Assembly (NCBI RefSeq): GCF_042920265.1
Contig: NZ_JBDQZI010000005.1
Location: forward strand, 124,001 to 188,000
Source: Lysinibacillus_B sp042920265
GTDB taxonomy: Bacteria > Bacillota > Bacilli > Bacillales_A > Planococcaceae
Length of the DNA stretch: 64,000 nt
Direction of reading: 5' to 3'
The position numbers were made by a program, and so were the translations under genes. Below, piece by piece: positions 51,671 through 61,506 of this stretch; the stretch's first letter is position 1, and every line of letters starts with the position of its first letter. The notes below the pieces were generated by a model. It saw only the letters and a list, made by a program, of their open reading frames with translations. It searched no databases and had not been told where the DNA came from.

Positions 51671-53227
51671 TTAGTGAGATATGTCAGAAACCGACACACC
51701 TGTATTGGCTTTAACGCGGATTTCTTTGTAGATTTCTGCCGCTTGTTTTTGATCCACTTTGCTAGCTGTTAACACAGATGCTAACCAACCTGCCAAGAAG
51801 CCAAGTGGAATTGTAATAATTGCTGGTACTGCAAGTGGAAGTAATGGATCACCAACGAAAATAGCTTTTCCTTCCACTGGATTCCATACGTTTGGACCCA
51901 TAGCACCTAATACTAAACATGAAACTAAACCAACTACCATTGCTGCAATGGCACCATTTGCATTGAACTTTTTCCAGTAAATTGTGTACAGGATTACTGG
52001 TAAGTTTGCAGATGCACCGATACAGAACGCAAATGATACTAAGAACGATACGTTTAAGCTTTGTGCAAATAACGCTAAGATAATAGAAAGAATAGCGATT
52101 GAAATAGAACCGATACGAGCAGCAATAACTTGTTGCTTTTCAGTTAATTTACCATCTTTAATGATTTCACCGTAAATATCATGAGAAATGGCAGACGCAC
52201 CTGTTAATACTAAACCAGATACTACCGCTAAAATTGTTGCGAATGCTACTGCACCGATAAATGATAATAAAATATTGCCACCTAACATTTCAGCTAAAAG
52301 TGGGGCAGCTGTGTTACCTGCTGGACTTTGCGCAACGATGTCATCAATTCCTACAAAATGCATAGCACCGAAGCCTAAGAAAATTGTTAACGAGAAGAAA
52401 ATCGCTGTAATCCAAGTTGTCCAGTTAATAGATTGACGTGCTGTACGAGCATCTTTTACCGTGAAGAAACGCATTAAAATATGTGGTAAACCAGATGTAC
52501 CAAGAACTAATGCCATCATCATCGAAACAGAATCAAGAGAACTTGTATATTTAATACCAGGGTTTAAATATTGTTCACCGTGCTCTGAAGCGATCGTATC
52601 AAACATCTTCATTAGATTGAAATCGAATTTCATAAATACTAAAAGTGCAAGTAATGCTGTACCAAATAATAATAAACCAGCTTTAATGATTTGTACCCAA
52701 GATGTTGCTGTCATACCACCAACTAATACATAAGTTGTCATCATGACACCTACGATTAATACAGCAACTTCATATTCAATACCAAATAAAAGTTTAATAA
52801 GTGCACCCGCACCTACTAATTGTGCGATCATGTAAAGAATTACGATTGTAATTGTACTTGCCGCAGCTACACCACGTACACGCTTTTCGTTAAAACGAGC
52901 CGTTAACATATCCGCTAATGTATATCGACCAATGTTACGCATTGGCTCCGCAATAATGTAAAGAAGAACTAAGTTTGCTACTACATATCCTACAGAGAAG
53001 AAGAAGCCATCAAAACCTGTAAGGGCAATGGCACCAGATACTCCTAAAAATGCTGCTGCTGATAAGTAGTCCCCAGCAATCGCGAAACCATTTTGCCAAC
53101 CTGTTAACCCGCCACCAGCAGTGTAGAAGTCAGCGGCAGAAGAAGTTCGCTTTGCTGCTAAATACGTTACAAAAAGTGTTAAACCAACAATTCCAACGAA
53201 AAATCCAATTGTTACTAAATTATCCAT
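51671..53227 (-). CDS. Cation:acetate-type symporter, copy 2 (ActP-like)
   Basis: A 518-residue SSS-family transporter, clearly paralogous to copy 1 over its whole length: SAADFYTAGGGLTGWQNGFA, AGDYLSAAAFLGVSGAIALT, GMTATSWVQIIKAGLLLFGT. It ends NTGVSVSDISH where copy 1 ends TGISVQDVSH. The same monocarboxylate-sodium symport is expected, possibly with another affinity. It starts 3 bases after the DUF485 stop. Its own terminator separates it from unit 1. Confidence 0.9.
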   Translation of the reverse strand: MDNLVTIGFFVGIVGLTLFVTYLAAKRTSSAADFYTAGGGLTGWQNGFAIAGDYLSAAAFLGVSGAIALTGFDGFFFSVGYVVANLVLLYIIAEPMRNIGRYTLADMLTARFNEKRVRGVAAASTITIVILYMIAQLVGAGALIKLLFGIEYEVAVLIVGVMMTTYVLVGGMTATSWVQIIKAGLLLFGTALLALLVFMKFDFNLMKMFDTIASEHGEQYLNPGIKYTSSLDSVSMMMALVLGTSGLPHILMRFFTVKDARTARQSINWTTWITAIFFSLTIFLGFGAMHFVGIDDIVAQSPAGNTAAPLLAEMLGGNILLSFIGAVAFATILAVVSGLVLTGASAISHDIYGEIIKDGKLTEKQQVIAARIGSISIAILSIILALFAQSLNVSFLVSFAFCIGASANLPVILYTIYWKKFNANGAIAAMVVGLVSCLVLGAMGPNVWNPVEGKAIFVGDPLLPLAVPAIITIPLGFLAGWLASVLTASKVDQKQAAEIYKEIRVKANTGVSVSDISH

Positions 53228-53230
53228 CGA

Positions 53231-53560
53231 TTAATTACCGCCTTTCGAAGAATGTTCAGCAATAACAGCTGCCGCTGCTTTGTCGAACTTTGCAGCCATA
53301 CGCACATAAACCATTGCTAAGATGACCGTCATAATAAATAGTGCAGCCGAATAAACCCAAACACCTGTAATGTTACCAAACCATTTCTGTTGTAATACAG
53401 ACGTGAAGGCTAGGATTGGTAAAAAGATATAAAATGTTAAAAATGCTGCTGCAACGCCAAAAAGAAACGTGTTTTTCTTCTTAACAAATTGATTGAACGA
53501 CTCCATTTGGTCGATCTTCGTGTAATCGATAGAATGATTACCCTTTTTCTCTTGAGCCAT
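53231..53560 (-). CDS. DUF485 membrane protein, copy 2 (YjcH-like)
   Basis: A 109-residue two-span protein: KKKNTFLFGVAAAFLTFYIF and GVWVYSAALFIMTVILAMVY. It parallels copy 1 in size and position. The start at 53560 (MAQEKKGNHS) is fixed by an AGGGGGAATT site; the longer open frame upstream lacks one. It opens the second symporter unit. Confidence 0.9.
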   Translation of the reverse strand: MAQEKKGNHSIDYTKIDQMESFNQFVKKKNTFLFGVAAAFLTFYIFLPILAFTSVLQQKWFGNITGVWVYSAALFIMTVILAMVYVRMAAKFDKAAAAVIAEHSSKGGN

Positions 53561-54391
53561 TATAATTCCCCCTAATGAATTATTATTCTGTTTTAAACGG
53601 TTTATTTCTGTTTGCCTCCCGTTATAAGTCTTTATTGTAGGAGAGAAATCTTTATAATGCAATACTAAATTTTCAGAATTGAAGAGAAGAATATTAAATT
53701 CAGACAAATTAAATTGTATAGAATTATCAAGTGTTAAGTAGAAAATATGTGTATAAAGTAGAAACGTAACATAGGAAAGAATAATATTCCTAATATAATT
53801 AATTAGAAAATTTATGGCGCAATACAGAAGAAAAAATGCACGATGCAGAAATTAATGTTTCGCTTGTCTAAAATAATAATTACGCGCTAAAAGAGGTCTA
53901 ACTACTGCTTTGTTATATAACAAAGTGTGTTTTTGTATTTTTTTGCTCTTTTAAAATTTCGAAAATAAATTTCTTGACAAATAAATTTCCGCTAAAATCT
54001 GACATAATCAAACTGAAACCTGCCCTGTATGGAATAAATTTCTTGTCGAAAAGTAGAGTAATGAGTTAGGAATGAATGCGATGTTCATAATGAAGTGAGT
54101 TACTTATCATAAAAAATTAGGGAATATAATTTAAAAGGTGGGATAAGAGTACGAATAGTTGATTGGTATTGTAGTCAGATGTTTACCAATAAATGTGTTA
54201 TGAAAGCAATGTGATATTTACTTACATGCGAGCATCGCTTAAAGATGTGATTAACTCAAAAGATGTCCTAAATGGATAAAGTATGGAACCTTTCAATTCA
54301 TACCTTCTTTATAAATATTGGCATTAAGCTAATTTAATTATATACTTACTATATAGTTTACATTGTAAATATTTTAATGGGTTGTGATTAG
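53561..54391. other. Long AT-rich intergenic region
   Basis: 830 bases with no convincing gene. It contains the promoter of symporter unit 2 (minus) and one perfect palindrome, listed separately. Confidence 0.6.
53908..53925. repeat. 18-bp perfect palindrome
   Basis: CTTTGTTATATAACAAAG is followed by TGTGTTTTTG. It may be an operator or a terminator stem. Confidence 0.6.
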
Positions 54392-54805
54392 ATGACGGAA
54401 AGTAATCAACTAAATAATATAGAAGTTGTTATGAGAGAGATGCTGGAGATACAACAAAAGTCAAAGATGTTTGTTAATCTGCTCTCTGAAGGAGATTCAT
54501 TATCTCAAAATCAGCTTATCCTTCTTATTCAGCTGAAGATTATGGGGGAAATGAAAGCAACTGAAATTGCAGATACCTTTAGTGTGACACCTGGTGCTGT
54601 AACCTCGATGTGCGATAAGCTAGAAAAATTAAATTTAATACAACGGGTTAGAGACAACGAAGATCGCCGAGTAGTAAAAATGACTTTAACGAATAGTGGA
54701 GAACTTAAGGTCCAAGAAATATTTTTAAAGTTTTCCCCAGACAAACTTACAGACATAGCAAAAACATTAATGAATGTGAATCAGTTAATGAATAAAATTT
54801 TTTAG
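54392..54805 (+). CDS. MarR-family regulator
   Basis: A 137-residue winged-helix MarR protein. Recognition region: GEMKATEIADTFSVTPGAVT, then CDKLEKLNLIQRVRDNEDRR. The single Cys lies at the start of that second segment (SMCDKLE), a redox-sensing possibility that is unproven. The ribosome site is weak (GGGTTGTG). Its terminator follows at once. The inverted repeat upstream of the next operon (54894-54918) is a likely target. Confidence 0.85.
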   Translation: MTESNQLNNIEVVMREMLEIQQKSKMFVNLLSEGDSLSQNQLILLIQLKIMGEMKATEIADTFSVTPGAVTSMCDKLEKLNLIQRVRDNEDRRVVKMTLTNSGELKVQEIFLKFSPDKLTDIAKTLMNVNQLMNKIF

Positions 54806-54835
54806 GATTTCATAAAAAATGAAATCCTTTTTTAT
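54804..54835 (+). terminator. Terminator of the MarR gene
   Basis: AGGATTTCAT pairs perfectly with ATGAAATCCT and is followed by T7; the stem begins in the stop codon. Confidence 0.9.
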
Positions 54836-54859
54836 TGCTCAAATATATCATTGTTGTTC

Positions 54860-54918
54860 TTGACAAAGTGATGGAACATATAATTTAATGAACATATATT
54901 TTAATAACTAAAATATAT
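54860..54918 (+). promoter_or_regulatory. Promoter and operator of the bactofilin-like operon
   Basis: TTGACA (54860-54865), an 18-base spacer, TTTAAT (54884-54889), then perfect 10-bp arms ATATATTTTA and TAAAATATAT with a 5-base spacer (54894-54918), at the transcription start. Confidence 0.65.
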
Positions 54919-54949
54919 ACAAGTTGAAATTTATAGGGAGTGAGTATGG

Positions 54950-55618
54950 ATGCTAAACAAACCTGTACAAAGTTTACGTAGTATAACCCTGACAAATGGT
55001 AATATAAAGGACTTGGCTTCACATATCGAACAATTAAATATCCGTGGTTCGGTTTCTTTACATCAAGAAGTAAGCTTACAAAAAATTTCTACGCATGGAT
55101 ATAGTTCCTTTTATTTTCGTGTTGAAGCACATACGTTAAAAAGTTCAGGATCATGTAAAATAAAAGGAGTTTGTGAAATTAATGAAGTAATGAATGCAGG
55201 AAATTTAAAGATACGAAAGGGGCAAGTAAAAACACTCAATAGCTCAGGGAAGCTCACAATTGAACAATACTTACAAACAGAAAATATGGAAGCAATCGGT
55301 ATTGTGAAAGCCTTAGAAATACAAGCAAAATCCTTTTCTTTAAAATTATCTGGGGAAAGTACGATTGAGCGGCTGATTGCAGATGAAGTATATGTAGAGA
55401 AAGATAAATTAACCTTTTCTTTCTTAAAGAAAAAGCTGAATTGTAAATGTATAAAGGGAAAAACGTTAAATCTCTCCTTTACAACTGCAGACGTTGTTGA
55501 AGGCGATGTTGTAGTAGTAGGGAATAACTGTAATATACGAACACTTTACTACACAGAAAGTTATTCAATTAGTCCAAATGCCAAAGTCCAACAGATCATT
55601 CGGAGGGAACGGGAATGA
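54950..55618 (+). CDS. Bactofilin-like beta-repeat protein
   Basis: A 222-residue protein with repeated short beta-strand units (INEVMNAGNLKIRKGQVKTL, NSSGKLTIEQYLQTENMEAI) and a C-terminal VVVVGNNCNIRTLYYTESYS typical of bactofilin or CcmA-like right-handed helices. It is twice the usual bactofilin length. It may polymerise at the membrane. It overlaps the next membrane-protein gene by 4 bases (ATGA), which supports a membrane-linked scaffold. Family assignment is moderate. Confidence 0.65.
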   Translation: MLNKPVQSLRSITLTNGNIKDLASHIEQLNIRGSVSLHQEVSLQKISTHGYSSFYFRVEAHTLKSSGSCKIKGVCEINEVMNAGNLKIRKGQVKTLNSSGKLTIEQYLQTENMEAIGIVKALEIQAKSFSLKLSGESTIERLIADEVYVEKDKLTFSFLKKKLNCKCIKGKTLNLSFTTADVVEGDVVVVGNNCNIRTLYYTESYSISPNAKVQQIIRRERE

Positions 55619-55896
55619 CATTAATCAAAATAACGACTGCTTTCTTTTACTCACTCGCAATCGTTGTTTTATCCGTCCTATTTATAGGGCTAGTTTTGAG
55701 TGCAGTATTGTCAATACTAGCGGGCATTTTACGAACGTTTGGTTTTGAACAAATAAAGATGAGTATTGGGTATGGTATTGATCTCCCTATTGCTTTAAGT
55801 ATTCCTTTATCACTCCTTGCAGCTTTTCTACTGTTTTTCTGTTCCTTTTATATAAAACGATTGATTAAATTTATCCTTCTTAAGCTTAGATTTTAA
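55615..55896 (+). CDS. Two-span membrane protein coupled to the bactofilin-like gene
   Basis: A 93-residue protein with two strong membrane helices (FFYSLAIVVLSVLFIGLVLS and LSIPLSLLAAFLLFFCSFYI) and a basic C-terminus (KRLIKFILLKLRF). Its ATG overlaps the upstream stop codon; GGAGGGAACGGG is the ribosome site. It may anchor the bactofilin-like protein. No family recognised. Confidence 0.75.
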   Translation: MTLIKITTAFFYSLAIVVLSVLFIGLVLSAVLSILAGILRTFGFEQIKMSIGYGIDLPIALSIPLSLLAAFLLFFCSFYIKRLIKFILLKLRF

Positions 55897-56040
55897 TATG
55901 TTCATAAGTATTCGTTAATGTTTTCAAATAATTATTCTATTGTTCTTAATATCGTATTTACAAAAAACGAAATGCATTTAATACCATCTTTACAAATAGC
56001 TTGTAGGCTAAAGCTAACTAACGAAAAAGGTGGTCAATTC

Positions 56041-58152
56041 ATGGGGAAATATGTTTTTTCAAAAGCAACATTTGCACTTAGTTTAACTGGAGCAGCAATC
56101 ATTGTACCTACAGTCGGAGCGGAAGCAACAGAACTAACGTACAAGTTATCATTAGATGCCCGCTATGATTCAGGTGTACAAAACGAAGATGGCGGCACAA
56201 CGGAAATTGTTACGTACAACAAACATAATCATGCTACGTATTTAGTAAATGGGGAGACGAAAAAGGTAGAAGCGGTTTCATTAAATTATCAAAATGATAA
56301 AGTTTTCGCATTAAAGCCGTTTTTATCGATTGATATTGCTGAATTAATCCAAACAGTGGATGCAAGTTTTCAATATGGTGATTTAACAAGCATCGCTGTA
56401 CATCCAAATGAAAATGTCATCGTTGCATCTGTGCAGGCTGAAGACTATAACGAGGACGGATATGCCGTATTTTTAACGGGCGAAGGGGCGCTACTAAACT
56501 TAGTGAAAGTGGGGAAACAACCAGATAATATTACCTTCTCACCAGACGGTAAAAAAGTGCTCTTAGCAAATGAAGGGGAACCACGTAAAGGGTATGGGCA
56601 ACATATTATCGACCCTCAAGGCTCTGTTTCGATTATTGATCTATCAAACGGCCTTAAAACTTTACAAGCACAATCTGTGACATTCGAAGGTTTTGATCAA
56701 GCAGAAAAGCGTATGGAGTTAGTAAAGAACAATGTGCTATTAAAGAAGGAGACAGCGCCATCTGTTGACCTTGAACCAGAATACATTTCAGTAAGTGAAG
56801 ACAGTCAGTTCGCTTATGTAGCCATGCAAGAAAATAACGCCATTGCCACGATCAATCTTACATCAAATGAGGTTATCTCGATAGATGGCTTAGGCTTTAA
56901 AGATTTTAGTGTACAAGGCAATGAAATTGATGTACGTAAAGACGATCAAGCACAGCTTCAAAATGAAAACTACTTCGGCATTTATATGCCAGATGGAATA
57001 GCGACATATAGTGTAAACGGAAAAAACTATATCGTCACAGCAAATGAAGGAGACGGTCGTGAATGGGGAGCGGAAGATTCACCAAACTTCCACTTAAACG
57101 AAAAAGAAATTGAAATAGATGGTAACGAAATTGTCTTTTACGATACAACAAGCTATGACGGCTTTGAAAAAGAGAAAGAGTACATTTTTGGTGCACGATC
57201 ATTCTCTATTTTTGATGCCGATACAATGGAGCTTGTTTATGATAGCGGCAGTGATTTTGAACGCATTACTGCAAAAGCTTTCCCTGAATATTTTAACTCC
57301 AGTAATGATAAAGTAAAGCTAGATAATCGAAGCGGCAAAAAAGGGCCTGAACCCGAAGATGTAAAAGTAGGGAACATTGGTGAGGAAGTATTTGCATTTG
57401 TCGGCTTAGAACGAATTGGTGGCGTAATGATGTACAATATTACAGACCCAGCCAATGCGACATTCGTCGATTATTTAAACTTACGTGATTTTAGCAAAGA
57501 TATCGCAGGCGATGTATCACCTGAAGGGCTGGCTTTTGTGCCGGGTGATCACCCTCAATTAATTGTTGGGCATGAAGTAAGTGGAACGGTGACGGTACTA
57601 AATTTACTCGCCAAAGAAGAAGTACTTTATCAGGACATCGAAAATCATTCAGCAAAAGAAGCGATTATAAAAGTAACGGAAGCGAATTTATTTAAAGGGG
57701 TAAATGCAACGACTTTTGCGCCAAATAATAACTTCACGCGCGGTCAAGCTGCCACTGTCTTACATCGATTGGCTGGTGAACCTAAGACTAGTGATCATAC
57801 ATCATCCTTCAAAGATGTAAAGTCGTCGGATCATTATGCACAAGCAATTAGTTGGGCGGTAGACAATAAGTTGATAGCGTCATTAAATAATCAGAGCTTT
57901 GATCCAAATAAACCAATTACTCGTGAACAATTTGCAGTAGCGATGTATGCGTATTTAAGGAGTACGGATTATGTATTCGAAAACGAGGAGCATGTAGTGT
58001 ATGTGGATGATGCTAAAATCAGCGCGGAAGCCAAAAACGCCATCTATGCATTGCAATCAGCAGGTATTATGAGTGGAAACGATCACAATTTTGAGCCTCA
58101 ACAACCACTAACACGGGCGCAAGCTGCGACTGTATTTGCGAAGTTATTTTAA
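56041..58152 (+). CDS. SLH-anchored surface protein with choice-of-anchor-I propeller
   Basis: A 703-residue exported protein. The signal peptide ends VGAEA. A large beta-propeller domain (about 60-530) has blades such as GKQPDNITFSPDGKKVLLAN and the NEGDGREWGAEDSP and VGHEVSGTVTVLNLL runs of choice-of-anchor-I proteins. Three C-terminal SLH repeats follow (NFTRGQAATVLHRLAGEP, ITREQFAVAMYAYL, LTRAQAATVFAKLF) that bind the pyruvylated wall polymer. The start at 56041 has AAAGGTGG upstream; the open frame from 55918 has no ribosome site. Its substrate is unknown; some relatives are esterases or phosphatases. Confidence 0.9.
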   Translation: MGKYVFSKATFALSLTGAAIIVPTVGAEATELTYKLSLDARYDSGVQNEDGGTTEIVTYNKHNHATYLVNGETKKVEAVSLNYQNDKVFALKPFLSIDIAELIQTVDASFQYGDLTSIAVHPNENVIVASVQAEDYNEDGYAVFLTGEGALLNLVKVGKQPDNITFSPDGKKVLLANEGEPRKGYGQHIIDPQGSVSIIDLSNGLKTLQAQSVTFEGFDQAEKRMELVKNNVLLKKETAPSVDLEPEYISVSEDSQFAYVAMQENNAIATINLTSNEVISIDGLGFKDFSVQGNEIDVRKDDQAQLQNENYFGIYMPDGIATYSVNGKNYIVTANEGDGREWGAEDSPNFHLNEKEIEIDGNEIVFYDTTSYDGFEKEKEYIFGARSFSIFDADTMELVYDSGSDFERITAKAFPEYFNSSNDKVKLDNRSGKKGPEPEDVKVGNIGEEVFAFVGLERIGGVMMYNITDPANATFVDYLNLRDFSKDIAGDVSPEGLAFVPGDHPQLIVGHEVSGTVTVLNLLAKEEVLYQDIENHSAKEAIIKVTEANLFKGVNATTFAPNNNFTRGQAATVLHRLAGEPKTSDHTSSFKDVKSSDHYAQAISWAVDNKLIASLNNQSFDPNKPITREQFAVAMYAYLRSTDYVFENEEHVVYVDDAKISAEAKNAIYALQSAGIMSGNDHNFEPQQPLTRAQAATVFAKLF

Positions 58153-58173
58153 TGTAATGTAGCCGAACCTAAC

Positions 58174-58214
58174 ACCTTGAAGCAGGGGATGATTTCTTTG
58201 TTTCAAGGTTTTTT
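58174..58214 (+). terminator. Terminator of the SLH protein gene
   Basis: ACCTTGAA pairs with TTCAAGGT and is followed by TTTTTTATTT, 22 bases after the stop codon. Confidence 0.75.
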
Positions 58215-58389
58215 ATTTACGAAAAACAATGGAAGTTAGATACTATTGATTAATCATAAAGCGGATACTGTGGCTAACATTGAAACAATGGGCGCTGACA
58301 AAAGAAAAGATTCATTGTTAGAACAATACATTCTTTTGTATATTGATAGAGTGAAAAAACATAATCGCGAGTGAAAAGAGGAAAAAGTA

Positions 58390-59010
58390 GTGAAATATAT
58401 CATTTTTGATTTTGATGGCACCTTAGCGGATTCAAACGAACTGTTTATGAAAGCTTGGAATCTATTTGCGGAGCAATATAATTATGATCAGGTGAATGCG
58501 GATGACTTAATTACATCTAGAAATTTAACTATCCCACAAAGAGCGAAGAAATATCGCTTTCCTATGCATAAGTTGCCGATTATTTTACCGAAGATTTATC
58601 GTTATTTTAAAGACCATATCGAAGAAGTAAAGCTATTTGAAGGAATTAAAGAAATGCTCGATACATTAGCACAAAAAGGCTACACGATTATTATTTTGTC
58701 ATCCAATGCGAAAGAAAATATCGAACTGCTGTTACAGCAAGAGCGAGTGACGAGTGTATCGCAAGTATTAACATCCAGCAAAATATTTGGTAAAGATGCT
58801 ATTATTAAAAAATTTATGAAGCAACAGCAAGCAACACCAGACGATGTACTCTATGTGGGAGATGAAGTACGAGACATTATCGCATGCAATAAAGTGAAGG
58901 TACCATTTATGTGGGTGAGCTGGGGACTAGACGGATTTGAGCTCATCGAGAAGGAAAACCCAAAATATGTCGTACATACACCAGCACAGCTTATTGATAC
59001 ATTAAAATAG
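58390..59010 (+). CDS. HAD-superfamily phosphatase
   Basis: A 206-residue HAD protein with complete motifs: IIFDFDGTLADSNELF (both Asp present), Ser in IIILSSNAKENI, Lys in SSKIFGKDAIIKKF, and GDEVRDIIACNKVKV. It resembles phosphoglycolate-phosphatase-like enzymes with an alpha-helical cap. It should dephosphorylate a small metabolite. GTG 58390 has AGAGGAAAAA upstream. In contrast, the HAD at 7965-8636 lacks the second Asp. Monocistronic. Confidence 0.85.
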   Translation: MKYIIFDFDGTLADSNELFMKAWNLFAEQYNYDQVNADDLITSRNLTIPQRAKKYRFPMHKLPIILPKIYRYFKDHIEEVKLFEGIKEMLDTLAQKGYTIIILSSNAKENIELLLQQERVTSVSQVLTSSKIFGKDAIIKKFMKQQQATPDDVLYVGDEVRDIIACNKVKVPFMWVSWGLDGFELIEKENPKYVVHTPAQLIDTLK

Positions 59011-59016
59011 TTAGCC

Positions 59017-59053
59017 AAACTCAGTGAAGATGTTTTTCTTTGCTGAGTTTTTA
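59017..59053 (+). terminator. Terminator of the HAD phosphatase gene
   Basis: AAACTCAG pairs with CTGAGTTT and Ts follow. Confidence 0.7.
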
Positions 59054-59187
59054 TGTTTGTAGCTGTATCTTCTCTAAATGTGCTTTAATTTACAAATATT
59101 AACTTAAAAACAATGTATTTGACCTTGTAGAGTACACTCTTTAAATTGTATATTATTAACAGAAATATAAAATAGGGGGAGATTGTA

Positions 59188-61221
59188 TTGTCCATTAAAA
59201 GTAAACTTATGAGCTTTTTCTTCGTTTTTGCTACACTTTTAGTGCTTACAATAATCGCGTTACTTTTAGTTGAAAAGAACAATTTAGGGAAACAATCACA
59301 AGAAACGAATACAAAATTAGAGCAACAAGCTCAACAACAAGTAACGGGAACACTTGAAAGGTTAACGGAGACGATTGCGAATCAAGTTGTAACATTGGAA
59401 AAAGAAATCGATGCCTCTATGCTGAATGCAGCACTGATTGTAAAAGAAATGGATACCAATAGCACACTAACTATTCAGGATTTAGAGCGCTTAAAACAAA
59501 GTACAGACATGAGTGATTTTTACATAACAGATAATACTGGTATTTTTACAACAACAACAGAAACAGAAGCAGTAGGGATTAGTTTATTTGATATTTGGGA
59601 AGGGTACCGCATGCTTCTAACAGGAGAAGCGGACATCCTTCCATCCGCTATGAAAATGAAAGTCGAAACGGGTGAGATTTTTAAATTTACGGCGATTCCT
59701 CGTGCAAACGGGGATGGCATTATCCAATCGGCTCTTGCTGTAGACACCGTTGAAAGTGCATTAACGAACTATTTTCAGCAAGACTACGGCTTACAAAGCT
59801 TACACTTATTCGATAGCAGCAATTTAGTGTTAACGGAGAATATTACGGAAGGGGCCACTTCGCCATTTACAAAAGGAGACACTGCAAATAATGCAACGAT
59901 TTCGTCAATTTTTACAGGTGAAGAGGGGTCTATTACAATTACCGAAAACGTGGCTGAAATTTATGCACCCGTTTATTTTGATAATGAAATTCGCTATGTC
60001 CTCTACGCTTCCATTGATGCAGCGCCGTATTTTGAATCCGTGCATTATACAAGTGAAGCATTAGCGAGTACAACTGACGCGATTAACCGTTCTATTGTGA
60101 CAGTCATCATTAGCAGTATTATTGTGACGATTGTATTATTGCTCATTTTATCTATGGCGACACAAAAGATACTACAGCCTTTAGCGTTATTCGCCAATAA
60201 ACTGCGCTCACTCGGTAAAGATCAGCAAGATACAGAGATTGTAGTAAAAGAGGCTGAACTACTAGCCATTCAAGACGCAATCAATGATGTGACAACACAT
60301 TATCAGACGATTTTACAATCTGTTCACGAAAATACAACGGCTGTATCGAGTGTGCAACGAGAATACAGCGAGGCTATGCTGACAACAGCCACTACATTAA
60401 AAGAAGTGACAACAGCTGTACAAGCTACAGCTAAAAATAGTCAAGCGCAAGCAGAACAAGTAGCGGAAGCCGAAAAAATCGTAGAGCGGAAAGCGGTCAC
60501 GTTACAAAGCATTGCAGCTGAGGCAAATGACTTAGATAAATTATCTGATAAGTCTAAAATTTCAGCTGAATTAAGTGTCAAAGGAATCGAAACACTCCAT
60601 GCAGCCATTGATAATATTGCACGTGAAGTAAACGATAATAAAGAACGTGTACATGTACTACTAGAAAGCTCCGCGCAAATTGGGGAAATCATTCATTTGA
60701 TTAAGGGCATTGCAGATAATACAAATTTACTCGCACTGAATGCATCCATCGAGGCAGCTCGTGCTGGCGAAGCAGGAAAGGGCTTTGCCGTTGTAGCGGA
60801 TGAAGTAAGAAAGCTAGCGGAACAAAGCGGTGAAGCAACAGGCAAAATCAGCAGTATTTTAACCGATTTACAACAAGAAATTCAATATAACAAAGAGAGT
60901 ACAGACCAGCAAATTGATGCTATTGAAACAAGTAAAGATAAAATGGCTGAAGCAAAAGTCTCGATTGAAAGTCTTATTGAAAGCACTGTACAATCAAGGC
61001 AGAAAATACAGCAATTCAGCGAGCTCATCGCTGAATTACAGCAAGATAGTCAAGTCGAAAACCAAGTATTCGATGCATTGTATGAGCATATTCAATCGAA
61101 TGCTGGAAACAGTGAAGAATTACTATCCATGATTGAAGAAGTTTCGCATGCTATGGATCACTTAAATCTCTTATTAGAAAACGTAACAAACAACACACGA
61201 AATTTAGAAAATATGTTTTAA
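59188..61221 (+). CDS. Membrane chemoreceptor
   Basis: A 677-residue methyl-accepting protein. One helix near the N-terminus (MSFFFVFATLLVLTIIALLL) is followed by an approximately 260-residue extracellular Cache-like sensor (DMSDFYITDNTGIFTTTTET, IEAGRYVLYASID-like strand). A second helix (TVIISSIIVTIVLLLILSMA) leads to a HAMP-like linker and the signalling domain with IADNTNLLALNASIEAARAG. TTG 59188 follows AGGGGGA by 8 bases. The ligand is unknown. It is unlike the receptor at 31999-33969 in its sensor part. Confidence 0.9.
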   Translation: MSIKSKLMSFFFVFATLLVLTIIALLLVEKNNLGKQSQETNTKLEQQAQQQVTGTLERLTETIANQVVTLEKEIDASMLNAALIVKEMDTNSTLTIQDLERLKQSTDMSDFYITDNTGIFTTTTETEAVGISLFDIWEGYRMLLTGEADILPSAMKMKVETGEIFKFTAIPRANGDGIIQSALAVDTVESALTNYFQQDYGLQSLHLFDSSNLVLTENITEGATSPFTKGDTANNATISSIFTGEEGSITITENVAEIYAPVYFDNEIRYVLYASIDAAPYFESVHYTSEALASTTDAINRSIVTVIISSIIVTIVLLLILSMATQKILQPLALFANKLRSLGKDQQDTEIVVKEAELLAIQDAINDVTTHYQTILQSVHENTTAVSSVQREYSEAMLTTATTLKEVTTAVQATAKNSQAQAEQVAEAEKIVERKAVTLQSIAAEANDLDKLSDKSKISAELSVKGIETLHAAIDNIAREVNDNKERVHVLLESSAQIGEIIHLIKGIADNTNLLALNASIEAARAGEAGKGFAVVADEVRKLAEQSGEATGKISSILTDLQQEIQYNKESTDQQIDAIETSKDKMAEAKVSIESLIESTVQSRQKIQQFSELIAELQQDSQVENQVFDALYEHIQSNAGNSEELLSMIEEVSHAMDHLNLLLENVTNNTRNLENMF

Positions 61222-61237
61222 TCAAAATTACTTTTCA

Positions 61238-61273
61238 CAGGAACCAAGCCTTCATTTGGTTCCTGTTTTTTTT
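61238..61273 (+). terminator. Terminator of the chemoreceptor gene
   Basis: CAGGAACCAA pairs perfectly with TTGGTTCCTG and is followed by T8. Confidence 0.9.
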
Positions 61274-61506
61274 GTCTAGTAGATAAATATGTACTATTCT
61301 AACTTATCTCATCATTCTTTCAACTAAATAATTTAGTTCATAATATTGACACATTCTCGATATCAGGCTATTGTTGTTACGTAAAGTAACCAGGATATTA
61401 AATATTACCTATCTAATAAAGGGTGCGCCTATCATTCTGGAATATAAAAATATACCTATTTTACTAAACACACTAGTAATCAATTAAGTGAATCGAGGAT
61501 AACATC

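Noticed and set aside
53960..54010. SigA promoter TTGACA ... CATAAT in the long AT-rich gap
   Set aside because: The spacer is about 23 bases, too long, and no gene follows in range.
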